From: UBA7330 sp043554545
GTDB lineage: Bacteria > Bacteroidota > Bacteroidia > Cytophagales > Cyclobacteriaceae
DNA: 64,000 nt
Reading direction: 5' to 3'
NCBI GenBank assembly: GCA_043554545.1
Contig: CP121337.1
Coordinates: 558,001-622,000 of the forward strand
Shown here: in pieces, positions 36,660-46,472 of the stretch
Layout: each line of letters starts with the position of its first letter
How positions within the stretch are numbered: position 1 is the stretch's first letter
Notes under the pieces: generated by a model
Seen by the model: the letters and a program-made list of their open reading frames with translations, nothing else
Told to the model about the DNA's origin: nothing
The model's database searches: none
Made by a program: the position numbers and the translations under genes

Positions 36660-37661
36660 ATGAAAAAATACACGATTAATCTACTGATTATGATTGCTGT
36701 AATCCTGACCGCATGCAATCAACAGGAAGCAAAAACTTATTTCCATACGGTTACAGGAGATATTGAAGCAGAACAATTGGGATACGCCCTTACACATGAG
36801 CACATCATGTCAAACTTTGGTGAAGAGATTGATAAGACCAATCAATATGAGGAGGATTCATTACTCAATCAAATTGTGCCGTACCTCAAACAATTAAATG
36901 CCCTGGGTGTAAAAACTGTTTTTGACTGTACTACCCAATACTTTGGCAGAAGGGTCGATTTATTACAAAGGATATCAAATTCCTCTGGTATTCAGGTTGT
37001 TACCAATACAGGCATCTATGGTTCTGCAAACGATCGCTATATACCTGCATTTGCCTATGAAGAAAGTCCAAAACAGCTAGCAGCACGATGGATTGATGAG
37101 TTTGAAAATGGCATTGATGATACGGATATTAAACCAGGATTTATCAAGTTAGCGTTTGATGGTGGTACGCCATCTGAGATCGATCTTAAATTATTTGAAT
37201 CCGGGATAATCACTCATCTCAGCACAGGACTTACAATGGCCGTTCATACTTCAAATAATCCAGATGCTGCCACGGCTCAGCTTGAGTTGCTAAAAAAATA
37301 TCAGGTAAGCCCTGAGGCGTGGGTATGGGTGCATGCGAATAAGATAACTGATTTTCAATTGTTGGTTGATGCGGCAAAACAGGGGGCATGGGTTTCCCTT
37401 GACGGTGTAAAATCCAATAATATTGAAGAGTATGTAGAAAAGTTACAGCGTTTTAAGGAGCTGAGATTATTACATAAGATTTTGCTGTCCCATGATGGAA
37501 ACGGATTCCCCAGGGGAGGTGAGATCAGGAAATTTGATGCCATACCAAAATACTTAATTCCCAGATTAGAAACTTTAGGATTTACGCAAGAGGAGATAAA
37601 TCAATTGATGGTTACTAACCCTGCAACAGCATTTAAGATAAGTATCAGAAAATGGATTTGA
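36660..37661 (+). CDS. Phosphotriesterase-like lipoprotein
   Basis: Starting at 36660 gives a lipoprotein signal (MKKYTINLL..., lipobox LTAC near residue 16-19); an upstream ATG at 36636 is less likely. The mature protein is an amidohydrolase TIM barrel of the PTE group: HxH in THEHIM, a carboxylated-Lys segment GFIKLAFDGG, His in MAVHTSNN and in WVHANK, and Asp in LLSHDGNG, all consistent with a binuclear metal site. Bacterial members hydrolyse lactones or esters; the role near a sulfatase cluster may be lactone opening. It is envelope-anchored, which is unusual for this family (usually cytoplasmic). Confidence 0.85.
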   Translation: MKKYTINLLIMIAVILTACNQQEAKTYFHTVTGDIEAEQLGYALTHEHIMSNFGEEIDKTNQYEEDSLLNQIVPYLKQLNALGVKTVFDCTTQYFGRRVDLLQRISNSSGIQVVTNTGIYGSANDRYIPAFAYEESPKQLAARWIDEFENGIDDTDIKPGFIKLAFDGGTPSEIDLKLFESGIITHLSTGLTMAVHTSNNPDAATAQLELLKKYQVSPEAWVWVHANKITDFQLLVDAAKQGAWVSLDGVKSNNIEEYVEKLQRFKELRLLHKILLSHDGNGFPRGGEIRKFDAIPKYLIPRLETLGFTQEEINQLMVTNPATAFKISIRKWI

Positions 37662-37726
37662 TCAGTCGCCGATATACCCAATCCAATGAAGTTTGATTAT
37701 ATTGAAAAGTTAAAAATTTTATTCGT

Positions 37727-38608
37727 ATGAAAAGGAGGAAACTTTTAGGTCAGCTGGCGCTTGCTCCAGCATTATTCAGTACAGGTTTTAACTACAAACC
37801 TGACCCCAAATCTGTTAGGGTTCAATTGAGTGTAAATGCTTTTTCGTTTAATCAGGAGCTACGAAGTGGTGAAATGACTTTCGATGACATGATGGAATAT
37901 GCTGCAGATATTGGACTCAATGCAGTAGACCTAACGGGATACTATTTTGATACGTACCCAGGTACTCCTGAAGATGCAGAACTTTTCAGGTTAAAACGAA
38001 AGGCCCTGTCCCTTGGGCTCAATATCAGCTGGACAGGAGTAAGGAATGACTTTTCAAATCCTGATGTAGAAGCAAGAAAACAGGACATCCAATTGATAAA
38101 GGAATGGCTGGAAGTTTCACAAAAATTGGGCGCTGCTATCATGCGGATATTTTCCGGTAGAGGTGATTATTCCGGATATACCAAAGAGGAGGTTAAGAGC
38201 TGGATGGCTAAAGACCTTAAAACTTGTGCCACACTGGCACAGGAATTTGGTGTAATTGCTGGTTTGCAACACCACAACGATTTCTTATTCAAAGCCGATG
38301 AAGTAATTGATATGTTGAAAAGGGTAGATTCAGAATGGCTGGGCCTGGTTCTGGACGTGGGTAGTTTGGATGATCCGGATCCTTATGCTGAGATAGCAAA
38401 GCTTGCGCCTTACGCCAACTACTGGTTTGTAAAAGAGCATGTGACTCAATTTGGTAAACGGGTGCCAGTGGATATGCGTAAAATAGCCGACATTTTGAAA
38501 GCTAATAATTACCAGGGGTATATTTCATTTGAAAGTTTATCAGATGGAGATCCAAGAGTAATCGTTGAAAAGATGGCGAATTCCTTTAGAGAAGCATATA
38601 CAGGCTAG
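37727..38608 (+). CDS. Exported xylose-isomerase-like TIM-barrel protein
   Basis: This 293-residue protein has an N-terminal twin-arginine-like sequence (MKRRKLLGQLALAP, residues 1-14) and then an AP_endonuc_2/sugar phosphate isomerase-epimerase fold. Ligand residues expected of the family are visible: His in LQHHNDF (~184-190), Asp in LVLDVGSLDD (~207), His in VKEHVTQFG (~238) and Glu in GYISFESLSDG near the end. Secreted versions of this fold are common in sulfatase/DUF1080 gene blocks and act on unknown keto-sugars. It precedes the sulfatase by ~97 bases. Confidence 0.87.
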   Translation: MKRRKLLGQLALAPALFSTGFNYKPDPKSVRVQLSVNAFSFNQELRSGEMTFDDMMEYAADIGLNAVDLTGYYFDTYPGTPEDAELFRLKRKALSLGLNISWTGVRNDFSNPDVEARKQDIQLIKEWLEVSQKLGAAIMRIFSGRGDYSGYTKEEVKSWMAKDLKTCATLAQEFGVIAGLQHHNDFLFKADEVIDMLKRVDSEWLGLVLDVGSLDDPDPYAEIAKLAPYANYWFVKEHVTQFGKRVPVDMRKIADILKANNYQGYISFESLSDGDPRVIVEKMANSFREAYTG

Positions 38609-38705
38609 ATTTAGTCAGTGCTGTATCCTTTTCAGCAAAAAAAAATTAAACTTTTTAACAAAAATACTTTACCTATTTTGTAGAATAATTCCAAACATCC
38701 CTTTT

Positions 38706-40586
38706 ATGAACACCCTTCTTTCAAATCGCTTATTCGTCAGTCAGTTTATCCTGGCAATAACAGTTTTTAGTCTCGCTTCCTGTAATCAGGAGACTAAAGA
38801 AAGACCTAAACCAAACATTGTCTGGATCACATCAGAAGATAACTCCAAGCATTATCTTGCTATGTTTGATGAAAATGGGGTGCCAACTCCGAATATCGAA
38901 TCTTTAGCCGAAGACGGAGTTACTTTCACAAGGGCCTTTTCCAATGCCCCGGTATGCAGTGTTGCTCGCTCAGCCATTATTTCCGGTTGTTTCGGTCCAA
39001 GAACTTTTTCACAATATCATCGAAGATTGCAACTTGTGCCACTGCCCGATTCATTACAGATGTTTCCATACTACCTGAGAAAAGCTGGATATTATACTAC
39101 TAACAATAGTAAACAGGATTATAATTTTATCAAGGGTGACGAGGTATGGGATGAGTCCTCCAAAAAGGCAACATGGAGGGACAGGCAGGAAGGGCAACCG
39201 TTTTTTCATATTGCTAACTTTACTGTTACGCATGAATCCAGCCTTCATTTCACAGAATCGGAAATGAATGCTTATCAGCCCAATACGCCATTCAATTCTT
39301 TTACCGTACAGCCAAATCATCCGAACAGTGAACTTTTTAAATACACCAATGCCTATTATCGTGATAAGATTCAGGAGATGGATCAAAAGGTGGGGGAAGT
39401 TATTCAGGCTTTAAAGGATGATGGTTTATACGACAACACTTTTATTTTTTATTATGGAGATCACGGCGGGGTATTGCCGGGCAGCAAGGGATATATTTTT
39501 GAGACCGGTTTGCATGTGCCAATGGTGGTACACATTCCTGAAAACTATAAAGATCTGGTTGCAATGGAGCCGGGAACAGTCACTAACGGGTTTGTAAATT
39601 TCATTGACCTGGCGCCGACTGTATTAAATATTGCAGGGTTAGAACTTCCTGAAGCATTGGATGGTAAGCCTTTTCTTGGCAAGAATATAACCAACAATAA
39701 CTTGGAGAAAAGAGAAGTGACGTACAGCTATGCGGATAGGTTTGATGAAAAGTACGATATGGTTAGGGGCGTCAGAAAGGGGAAGTTTAAATACATCAGA
39801 AATTATCAGCCTTTCAATTTTAACGGCTTGAGGAATAACTACCGATATAGGATGCTTGCTTACCAGGAGTGGGCTGAGTTGTATCAGAAGAAAGCGCTTG
39901 ATAAAGTGCAAACTGCTTTTTTTGATTTCAAATCTCCGGAGGCTTTATATGATATTGAGTCTGACCCCTATGAAACTAAGAATCTTGCGGAAGATCCTGC
40001 CTATTTGGATAAGGTAAAGGAAATGAGAAAGGAGTTAAACCTTTGGCTGATGGATATGCCTGATCTTTCCTTCTATCCTGAATTTTATCTTGTGGCTAAT
40101 GCTGTTGAAAACCCTGTACTTTTTGGACAACAGCATAAAGGGGATATCAAAGCCTACATCCAAATTGCTGATCTAAGCCTAAGTCCTTTTGAAAGTGTAA
40201 AAGATGAGTTATTGAGTAAATTGGCTTCGGGGGATCCATGGGAGCGTTATTGGGCTTTGACTGCTGTATGCAGTTTTCAGGAAGAAGCTATTTCCCTGGT
40301 GAGTAATATCCGGGCAGTAGGCAATACAGATGAAGAGTTAATCAACCGGGTAATGGCAGCAGTTGCTTTAGCAGTGATCAATCAGGAATCTCCTGTTTCG
40401 GTGATGACAGCTGCGTTCTACGCATGCGAAGATCCTGTGCAGGGGTTGTTGATGCTTAACTCTATCGTTTTAATGAGTTCTTTCAATTACAATTATATGT
40501 TTGACCTTGATCTTGATATGATACAGCAGTCTGTAAAAGATGAGCCCTACATTCAAAGGAGATTGACATTTTTAGGTTTAATGTAA
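38706..40586 (+). CDS. Sulfatase (lipoprotein) with variant CSVAR site
   Basis: This 626-residue alkaline-phosphatase-superfamily sulfatase starts with a lipoprotein signal ending ASC near residue 22. The reading frame extends upstream to 38565, but the ATG at 38706 gives the proper signal. Active site: C84-S-V-A-R88, where the usual C-x-[PA]-x-R has Val at the third place; the rest of the metal site (NIVWITSEDNSKHYLA, YYGDHGGVLPG) is present. Formylglycine conversion by an anaerobic or aerobic maturase is required but none is in the window. After ~residue 440 there is an extra helical/HEAT-like C-terminal part (LASGDPWERYWALTAV). Sulfate ester substrate unknown. Confidence 0.87.
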   Translation: MNTLLSNRLFVSQFILAITVFSLASCNQETKERPKPNIVWITSEDNSKHYLAMFDENGVPTPNIESLAEDGVTFTRAFSNAPVCSVARSAIISGCFGPRTFSQYHRRLQLVPLPDSLQMFPYYLRKAGYYTTNNSKQDYNFIKGDEVWDESSKKATWRDRQEGQPFFHIANFTVTHESSLHFTESEMNAYQPNTPFNSFTVQPNHPNSELFKYTNAYYRDKIQEMDQKVGEVIQALKDDGLYDNTFIFYYGDHGGVLPGSKGYIFETGLHVPMVVHIPENYKDLVAMEPGTVTNGFVNFIDLAPTVLNIAGLELPEALDGKPFLGKNITNNNLEKREVTYSYADRFDEKYDMVRGVRKGKFKYIRNYQPFNFNGLRNNYRYRMLAYQEWAELYQKKALDKVQTAFFDFKSPEALYDIESDPYETKNLAEDPAYLDKVKEMRKELNLWLMDMPDLSFYPEFYLVANAVENPVLFGQQHKGDIKAYIQIADLSLSPFESVKDELLSKLASGDPWERYWALTAVCSFQEEAISLVSNIRAVGNTDEELINRVMAAVALAVINQESPVSVMTAAFYACEDPVQGLLMLNSIVLMSSFNYNYMFDLDLDMIQQSVKDEPYIQRRLTFLGLM

Positions 40587-40660
40587 AAAAAAAGGTTGTT
40601 TCAACTGAGACCTGTTTGCGTTTCAGCTTTTATTTTTCACTGAAACAACCCTTTTTTTTT
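40585..40660. terminator. Bidirectional terminator between sulfatase and beta-propeller genes
   Basis: A perfect 10-base stem, GGTTGTTTCA (40594-40603) and TGAAACAACC (40641-40650), is flanked by nine A (40585-40593) and nine T (after C, 40652-40660), so both strands have a hairpin followed by a U tract. The loop contains a second small stem (CTGAG/TTTCAG). It sits exactly between two convergent genes. Confidence 0.88.
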
Positions 40661-40670
40661 GTTGATAGAC

Positions 40671-42719
40671 TTAGAACTGATAACAGGCTATCTGGTTTAC
40701 GTCTGATCTATAATATACCCTGCTAAATATTTCATCTAAATCATAGCTTGGTTCTTTGTCACGCCCCAGATCAATCATACTGATTTTTTGTCCTGAACGT
40801 TTGTCTACCTGAACTAGCCCATATTGTTTTTTATCCATTTCAGTTAGGATAAACATGAATTCTGGAGTTTTTGCAGAAGCTGTGAAACGGGCGGTAGCCT
40901 GAGACATCGCATCTTTTGAATATGCAAAACCCTGCCTGGAGAGCTCTCCAAAACCCTGAGCAAATTCATTCCCTATTTCCTTTCCTAACTCTTCATCAGT
41001 TTCGGAGGCAGCTTGTGCAAATGCAGCAGAATAGGCGGCTGAAGCGGCGCCAATATAGGCCGCTCTTAATGCCTGAGCAGCTGCAACTGCTCTTAATAGT
41101 CCGGGTTCACGAGGAGCAGGAAAGTAGTTTTGGTATTTGATGGCTCCATCCAATCCGATTTTCATGATATTTTGCTCTGCGCTTAAAACGATTCCATCTT
41201 CATGTGATTCAATAAGGTAGGGTACTTCTTTGCCTTCAAACTTTATTTTTTCCCCCAGGCTTTTAATTGTCCCAGTTTCCTTACTGATTTCATACAATAA
41301 GCCATCTTTTGACGAGAATGTATAGAGCATCTGTCCATTGTCCGTATATGGCAATATATGCTTTACGGGGTCAAAATTGGAAGCATCAAGTGGTTTTGCG
41401 GCTTGTGGAGAATCAAATAACTGTTCACCGGTAATTAGGTCAAGGATGTTGATTTCTAATGTAGTGATATACAACAAACCTTTATTCAGCAAATCGGTGG
41501 ATATGAGATCGCCATTTAGCTTTAAATCCTTTTCAAAACGCTTCGATCCATCGATTGGATTTAAAATATTTATATAAAACTCTGCTCCGGCGTTGTTCCA
41601 CGCATTGTCATAAGATATCACAATCATATACCCCCCTTCAAAGCCATTGAAGTCAACAATACTCCCTTTTACTTTTATTCCTTTTCCTTTTTTGCCCCAT
41701 TTCCCTTCTCCAGTGTTATAGTCAATGGAATTTAATGCCACTTTAGAGCCGTTTACAGGTGGGCTTACAATGATTCCATCAATGTCGAATATCAGTGTGC
41801 TTAATGCGCCTCCATTGTCTCTGTAAGGTTTATCCCATTTTGGTTTACCTGTGGCGATGTCCAATGCATACAGTTCGAACATGGTGGCAGGTCCTGTATT
41901 GCTCCCTGAACTTGTTGTGAAAGTGGCACCTGAATTTTGAGCTTGCTCTTTTTCTATTCCGAGGAAGACCGTACCGGGTTGTTTTTGATTTATTTCTGCG
42001 CTTGCTCGGAAAGCTCCGCCTTCATTTGGCATATTCCAGAGCTCTTCGCCGGTATCCGGGTTAATGCAATAAGTGAAATTTGGATGTAATAGCAATAACT
42101 TGTCAGAAGCAATTGCCAGTGGTTTCGCCATCAAGCCTAATTTATTTGCCTCATTGGCGAGGTTTGAAGCTGCCTGTTTTATCATTGCGCCAAAGGCACC
42201 CTTCCCAAAAGATTGATCTAATTCTACTTTGAATATATCATCATTTTCCCATCGGATACTTCCCGAATTGATGTCAAAGGCTAAAAGAGATGCCTGACCA
42301 GCATCTATTTTTTCAGCCACCATGATAAGTAGTCCCATACCTGGGAGAATATCAGAACTAAGAATAGTTGCCACACCCTCGTCTTTGCTATTCATTAATA
42401 CTTTTCCATCCAAACTATTTATTAGCATGAATTGAGAACCATCTGGTGCTGTTGAAATCGTAAAAAAGTTTGAATTCCCTATTCCCTCATAACTCTCAAT
42501 ATCTAAGTTTCCTATCCCATCAACCTTCCATATTTTCTCACCAGAATCTGTATTTACTCCGATCATTGAAGTTCCGGAATGGACAATTAACTGTCCAAGC
42601 GATGTTACCTTTTGCCAGACTACAGGCTGGTCAAAACTCAAATTCCAGGTGGCTTTTTTTTGTGCAATAAGCGAAAAGACTGCAAGGAGGCCTATGATGT
42701 AGGTAGTGATCTTTTTCAT
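40671..42719 (-). CDS. PQQ-type beta-propeller protein with Ala-rich helical insertions
   Basis: This ~682-residue secreted protein has a Sec signal (MKKITTYIIGLLAVFSLIAQ) and repeated PQQ-propeller blades, such as VNTDSGEKIWKVDG, LLAFDINSGSIRWEND, INPDTGEELWNM, LDIATGKPKWDKP, IDYNTGEGKWGKK. There are no visible PQQ-ligating catalytic residues, so it is a BamB-like or scaffold propeller and not a dehydrogenase. Two helical inserts interrupt it: one around residues 165-200, the other (~540-620) very Ala-rich and amphipathic. The start is chosen at 42719 because the ATG at 42731 would add four residues before a good signal. Convergent with the sulfatase. Confidence 0.8.
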   Translation of the reverse strand: MKKITTYIIGLLAVFSLIAQKKATWNLSFDQPVVWQKVTSLGQLIVHSGTSMIGVNTDSGEKIWKVDGIGNLDIESYEGIGNSNFFTISTAPDGSQFMLINSLDGKVLMNSKDEGVATILSSDILPGMGLLIMVAEKIDAGQASLLAFDINSGSIRWENDDIFKVELDQSFGKGAFGAMIKQAASNLANEANKLGLMAKPLAIASDKLLLLHPNFTYCINPDTGEELWNMPNEGGAFRASAEINQKQPGTVFLGIEKEQAQNSGATFTTSSGSNTGPATMFELYALDIATGKPKWDKPYRDNGGALSTLIFDIDGIIVSPPVNGSKVALNSIDYNTGEGKWGKKGKGIKVKGSIVDFNGFEGGYMIVISYDNAWNNAGAEFYINILNPIDGSKRFEKDLKLNGDLISTDLLNKGLLYITTLEINILDLITGEQLFDSPQAAKPLDASNFDPVKHILPYTDNGQMLYTFSSKDGLLYEISKETGTIKSLGEKIKFEGKEVPYLIESHEDGIVLSAEQNIMKIGLDGAIKYQNYFPAPREPGLLRAVAAAQALRAAYIGAASAAYSAAFAQAASETDEELGKEIGNEFAQGFGELSRQGFAYSKDAMSQATARFTASAKTPEFMFILTEMDKKQYGLVQVDKRSGQKISMIDLGRDKEPSYDLDEIFSRVYYRSDVNQIACYQF

Positions 42720-42902
42720 ATTCAATATCATTTAGTTAAATTATTGATTGGGCTTGTTATTTCACGTTATACGCTGATGTTCAATTACTTTCATTTATCT
42801 TCCATTTTTACGAATGCTGAAACCGTTTTATTTTTAGATGGGTTGCATAGAGGTAATATATAGTAGACTGAGCAGTTGAATAATTTTGATATCATTACAA
42901 TA

Positions 42903-44321
42903 ATGAGGCCAGTAATTTTATATTTATTGATTTTGAATGGGTTCTCATCTTGTCTGGACCGGCAAGTGATGACCAGACCCAACGTTGTATTTATTCTCGT
43001 GGATGACCTTGGCTGGAAGGATCTTGGATTTATGGGGAGCGATTTTTATGAGACACCTAACCTGGATGATTTTAGTAAGCATAGTTTGGTTTTTACCAAT
43101 GCGTACGCTTCAGGATCGGTTTGTTCTCCATCCAGAGCAGCGATCATGACAGGAAAGCATCCAGCAAGACTTCAGATCACGGATTGGATTCCTGGCCAGG
43201 GCTCCAAAAACAATAAACTGAATACACCACCTATCCTGAATGAACTTCCGTTGGAGGAAATAACACTAGCAGAGAGGCTACAATCAAATGGATATAAAAC
43301 TTTTTTTGCCGGGAAATGGCATTTGGGTAATCAGGGGTTCTTTCCGGAAGATCAAGGCTTCAATATCAATAAAGGTGGTCATGATAAAGGGAGTCCCCCT
43401 GGGGGCTATTATACACCCTATAAAAATCCTAAGCTCGCAGATGGTCCTGAAGGAGAGTATTTAACCGATCGACTAACAGAGGAGTCTATGCAATTTCTGG
43501 ATGGTTTAGACAAAGAACCCTTTCTGCTCTATCTCAGTTTTTATACGGTACACACACCTATTCAGGCAAACAAAGCTTATGTCCGAAGGTTCACGGATAA
43601 GCTTGTTGGTTTAGAGGTGAAAACATTGGGAATTAGGGAAGAGCGATTGGGTGTTACCAGGTTGTTTCAACGCAATCCTGAATACGCATCTATGGTTTAT
43701 GCCATGGATGTGAATGTTGGAAGGCTGTTGGAAAAGCTAAAAGAACTGGATCTATATGACAATACAATTATTGTTTTCACCTCTGACAATGGAGGACTTT
43801 CAACTTTGCATAAAAACAGGAGTAACCTAGCGCCTACAAGTGTAATGCCGCTAAGAGGAGGTAAGGGTTGGCTCTATGAGGGCGGTATTCGTGTGCCTTT
43901 ACTATTTAAACCAGTCGATTATCAGGAAGGAGAGCGGGTAATTGAAACGCCTGTGATTGGTCATGATTTTTATCCAACCTTAGCTGCACAATTGGGATTG
44001 AAACTGGAACCTGATTATTTTACCGATGGGCTTGATTTAAGTCCACTATTGAAAGGAGAGGTTTTGAATGATCGGAAATTGATTTGGCACTATCCTCACT
44101 ATCATGGCAGTGGCTGGACGCCCGGTTCCGCCATCAGGCAAGGCAAATGGAAATTGATTGAATTTAATGAGACCAATGAAGTTGAACTTTATAACCTGGA
44201 AGATGATCTGTCAGAAACAAATGATCTATCCTTAGCAATGCCTGAAATGACAGCAAAACTTAAGAAAGCCCTGCATCAAACACTCAAAGGAATGAATGCG
44301 TCAGGAGTTGAAGTCAATTGA
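42903..44321 (+). CDS. Sulfatase (lipoprotein), canonical CSPSR
   Basis: This 472-residue sulfatase has a lipoprotein signal (MRPVILYLLILNGFSSC, Cys at 17), chosen over the upstream ATG at 42876. The active site is C74-S-P-S-R with the metal-binding VVFILVDDLGWKDLG, a KWHLG segment (FFAGKWHLG), and FTSDNGG. It is more compact than the first sulfatase and looks like the arylsulfatase/N-sulfoglucosamine branch. The stop overlaps the convergent FAN1-like gene by 8 bases. Confidence 0.92.
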   Translation: MRPVILYLLILNGFSSCLDRQVMTRPNVVFILVDDLGWKDLGFMGSDFYETPNLDDFSKHSLVFTNAYASGSVCSPSRAAIMTGKHPARLQITDWIPGQGSKNNKLNTPPILNELPLEEITLAERLQSNGYKTFFAGKWHLGNQGFFPEDQGFNINKGGHDKGSPPGGYYTPYKNPKLADGPEGEYLTDRLTEESMQFLDGLDKEPFLLYLSFYTVHTPIQANKAYVRRFTDKLVGLEVKTLGIREERLGVTRLFQRNPEYASMVYAMDVNVGRLLEKLKELDLYDNTIIVFTSDNGGLSTLHKNRSNLAPTSVMPLRGGKGWLYEGGIRVPLLFKPVDYQEGERVIETPVIGHDFYPTLAAQLGLKLEPDYFTDGLDLSPLLKGEVLNDRKLIWHYPHYHGSGWTPGSAIRQGKWKLIEFNETNEVELYNLEDDLSETNDLSLAMPEMTAKLKKALHQTLKGMNASGVEVN

Positions 44322-45954
44322 CATAATTCAACCTTAGCACTTCTGCTTTTATCTTATTTTTTTGAAGAAAATCAATCCAGAATAGTTGCTGCGCAGACAA
44401 ATGATCATTTGGTGATTTAATTTCATAAAAATGGTATTCCTTTTCTTTCCAAATAAACAAATCTGGAAAGCCAGCACTGTTATATTTCACGTTTTTGGCT
44501 ATTTCCAGTAATACATTGAAGAGTCCTTTTATGGGAATTCTTGTAATTGTCGCTTCTATGCTTGGTAGCAAAGATTCATGCCAGCCAACAAGCGGGTTAG
44601 CCACTCCATCTTTTTCCTTGTATACCTTCTTGACTGCTGATAAGAGTGATCTTTTTGTGGAATACTTTTTGGTGATGGCCATCAGCATTTCGGATCTCTT
44701 TGCGTAAAATGCTTCATCGAATAGGTCTGAAGGTTGTCTTTGTAATGGGTGATGGAACCCTACCTGATTTTCATCAAATATCGCCTCCCAGAAAATAAGG
44801 CCAAACAGGCCCCGCCAAAGATAATTTTCTGCATGTATTGCTTCATAGCCTTTCTTCATAAAGTACTGACATGCCAGCTTTTCAACATTTATCGAGGGAT
44901 CTGGAATGATATTTATCTCCGGACTTTCCTTAATTCGCTGTGTGGTAGATCGGTAATTTCTAACACTTTTCCTTGCCAGGAAATCTTTCACAAAAAGATG
45001 CTCTGTGGCATTAAAAGGTTTTTCCAGCGCACGTTCTGCTAAATCCCGTGCTTCAACGAGCTTTCCTGATTTATCAAGGATTCTGATCATGCGTTCTCTC
45101 GCAGGATGTCTCTCTGAGAATTGATAATATTCGAATGCCAAATCAGGTAGCTCTGCTTTTTCAAAATATTCCCCGATTTTGATGAGCAATTTATCACCGG
45201 CTTTTTTTGCTCTGTGATACTGGAGATAATTCCCCCATTGAATGGGCTCCAATAAGTTTTGAATTTCTTCAGGAAGTAACTCTTCCTTTGCCTGACGGAA
45301 GGCCCGTGAAAGGTTAGCTAACTCATAGGTAGCCAGCGCCTCTTCCCGTGTGTCGAACCAGGGAGTAAATTCATGTTTTTCGAGGTTTTCCAATTTCACG
45401 TTGCCTACATCTCTAATCACAAATTCAGTCATCATGCCATAGTTGTGACCAAAAAACAAAAACTTGAGGTAATTGACTTGCTCCTGTTTTAAAAGCTGGA
45501 TAATTTGATAAGTTTCCTCTAAGGTTTGGTAATGAAAAGCATCGGCTTCCTCGCTGAGCATGTCGAGGGCTTCTTCCTTATACAATTCACGGATCCCTAA
45601 ATCAGGAAATGCAGCATGAAGCTCATTTTTGGTAAATAACTTGAATATTTCAGGTTCCTGAATATCCTCTGTGATGATGAAGCCTGAACTTGTTAATTGA
45701 TCCAGAGAGGTTTCATAAGTTTCAATTTCAGCATATTGTAGTTTGTCCAATCGGAAGAATTCTCCTTTTCTATTTAGCATCCGGATAAAAAGACACTGAG
45801 CATCTATTGTGAGACTTCTATAGTCAGCTATAAACACCTGGTCATACTCGCCGAGCAAATGGTTGGAATGTTTTTCAATGAATTCGATCAGATAATTGAA
45901 ATAATCCAGGTAGTAACGAGGGGGCAATATGATTTTTTCTTTCTCGGACATCAC
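44314..45954 (-). CDS. FAN1-like structure-specific nuclease (VRR-NUC)
   Basis: This 546-residue protein has an N-terminal region of FAN1 type (YYLDYFNYLIEFIEKHS, then AQCLFIRMLNRKGEFFR), a helical TPR-like middle, and a C-terminal VRR-NUC nuclease. The PD-(D/E)XK site is D498 (GFPDLFIW), E511 and K513 (YEIKSPND), followed by QQLFWIDFL. FAN1 enzymes cut 5' flaps and repair interstrand cross-links; bacterial homologues are known. It is not functionally related to the neighbouring sulfatases, which suggests either a patchy gene order or a recent insertion of the catabolic block around it. Confidence 0.87.
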   Translation of the reverse strand: MMSEKEKIILPPRYYLDYFNYLIEFIEKHSNHLLGEYDQVFIADYRSLTIDAQCLFIRMLNRKGEFFRLDKLQYAEIETYETSLDQLTSSGFIITEDIQEPEIFKLFTKNELHAAFPDLGIRELYKEEALDMLSEEADAFHYQTLEETYQIIQLLKQEQVNYLKFLFFGHNYGMMTEFVIRDVGNVKLENLEKHEFTPWFDTREEALATYELANLSRAFRQAKEELLPEEIQNLLEPIQWGNYLQYHRAKKAGDKLLIKIGEYFEKAELPDLAFEYYQFSERHPARERMIRILDKSGKLVEARDLAERALEKPFNATEHLFVKDFLARKSVRNYRSTTQRIKESPEINIIPDPSINVEKLACQYFMKKGYEAIHAENYLWRGLFGLIFWEAIFDENQVGFHHPLQRQPSDLFDEAFYAKRSEMLMAITKKYSTKRSLLSAVKKVYKEKDGVANPLVGWHESLLPSIEATITRIPIKGLFNVLLEIAKNVKYNSAGFPDLFIWKEKEYHFYEIKSPNDHLSAQQLFWIDFLQKNKIKAEVLRLNYVN

Positions 45955-46047
45955 GGGTAAAATCAGGGCATAGTTCTATCGAGACATGGAGATTTCTGCT
46001 GACACAGAAAGACTCTTGTATGGTTTTAGTAGCTGATTATTCATCTT

Positions 46048-46281
46048 TTATTCCTCAAACATATCACATCTACAGGCATACCAATTTTTCATATATACCT
46101 CGAATTCATCCAGGTATCTAGAAATCTTTTCACTTCCCTCATATACTTCATGGTCGTGCTTTAATACCGGTAGTTTCAGGGCATTATTGATAGTGATTTT
46201 TCTTGACAGCGAGAGGTCTTCAATTCTCTCTTTTAGCGCTACCTGCGCAGGATCTTTATCGGAAATAGTTAACTGTAACAT
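46048..46281 (-). CDS. Small glutaredoxin-fold-like protein
   Basis: This 77-residue protein (start ATG at 46281, 46284 possible) ends with a YACRCDMFEE tail. The LKLPVLKHDHEVYEGSEKISRYLDEFE segment looks like the cis-Pro and last helix of a glutaredoxin/GST N-terminal fold (PVL, then G..I..YL), but there is no N-terminal CxxC. The C-terminal C-x-C is the only Cys pair. A small thiol or metal-binding protein is possible. Own promoter-like -7 box upstream (46314-46321). Confidence 0.62.
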   Translation of the reverse strand: MLQLTISDKDPAQVALKERIEDLSLSRKITINNALKLPVLKHDHEVYEGSEKISRYLDEFEVYMKNWYACRCDMFEE

Positions 46282-46313
46282 CAAGATGATATGTTAAGAA
46301 ATTAAACATAAAT

Positions 46314-46321
46314 CAAATGTA
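46314..46321 (-). promoter_or_regulatory. -7 element for the small glutaredoxin-like gene
   Basis: TACATTTG on the minus strand matches TAnnTTTG, with a leader of about 25 bases. The nearest TTTG is 15 bases upstream, shorter than usual. Confidence 0.38.
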
Positions 46322-46472
46322 CATTGGTTCAAATAGCAAAGGTTGATTTCTGGTTTTGAAAAGTGCCTTTACCTTTAACTGATGTTCTGGAATAAAATCT
46401 AGCACTGACAGCGGCTCGATAAATTTCAAAATATCATCAAAGAACTCTATGTTTTGAAGTAATTTTATATCG

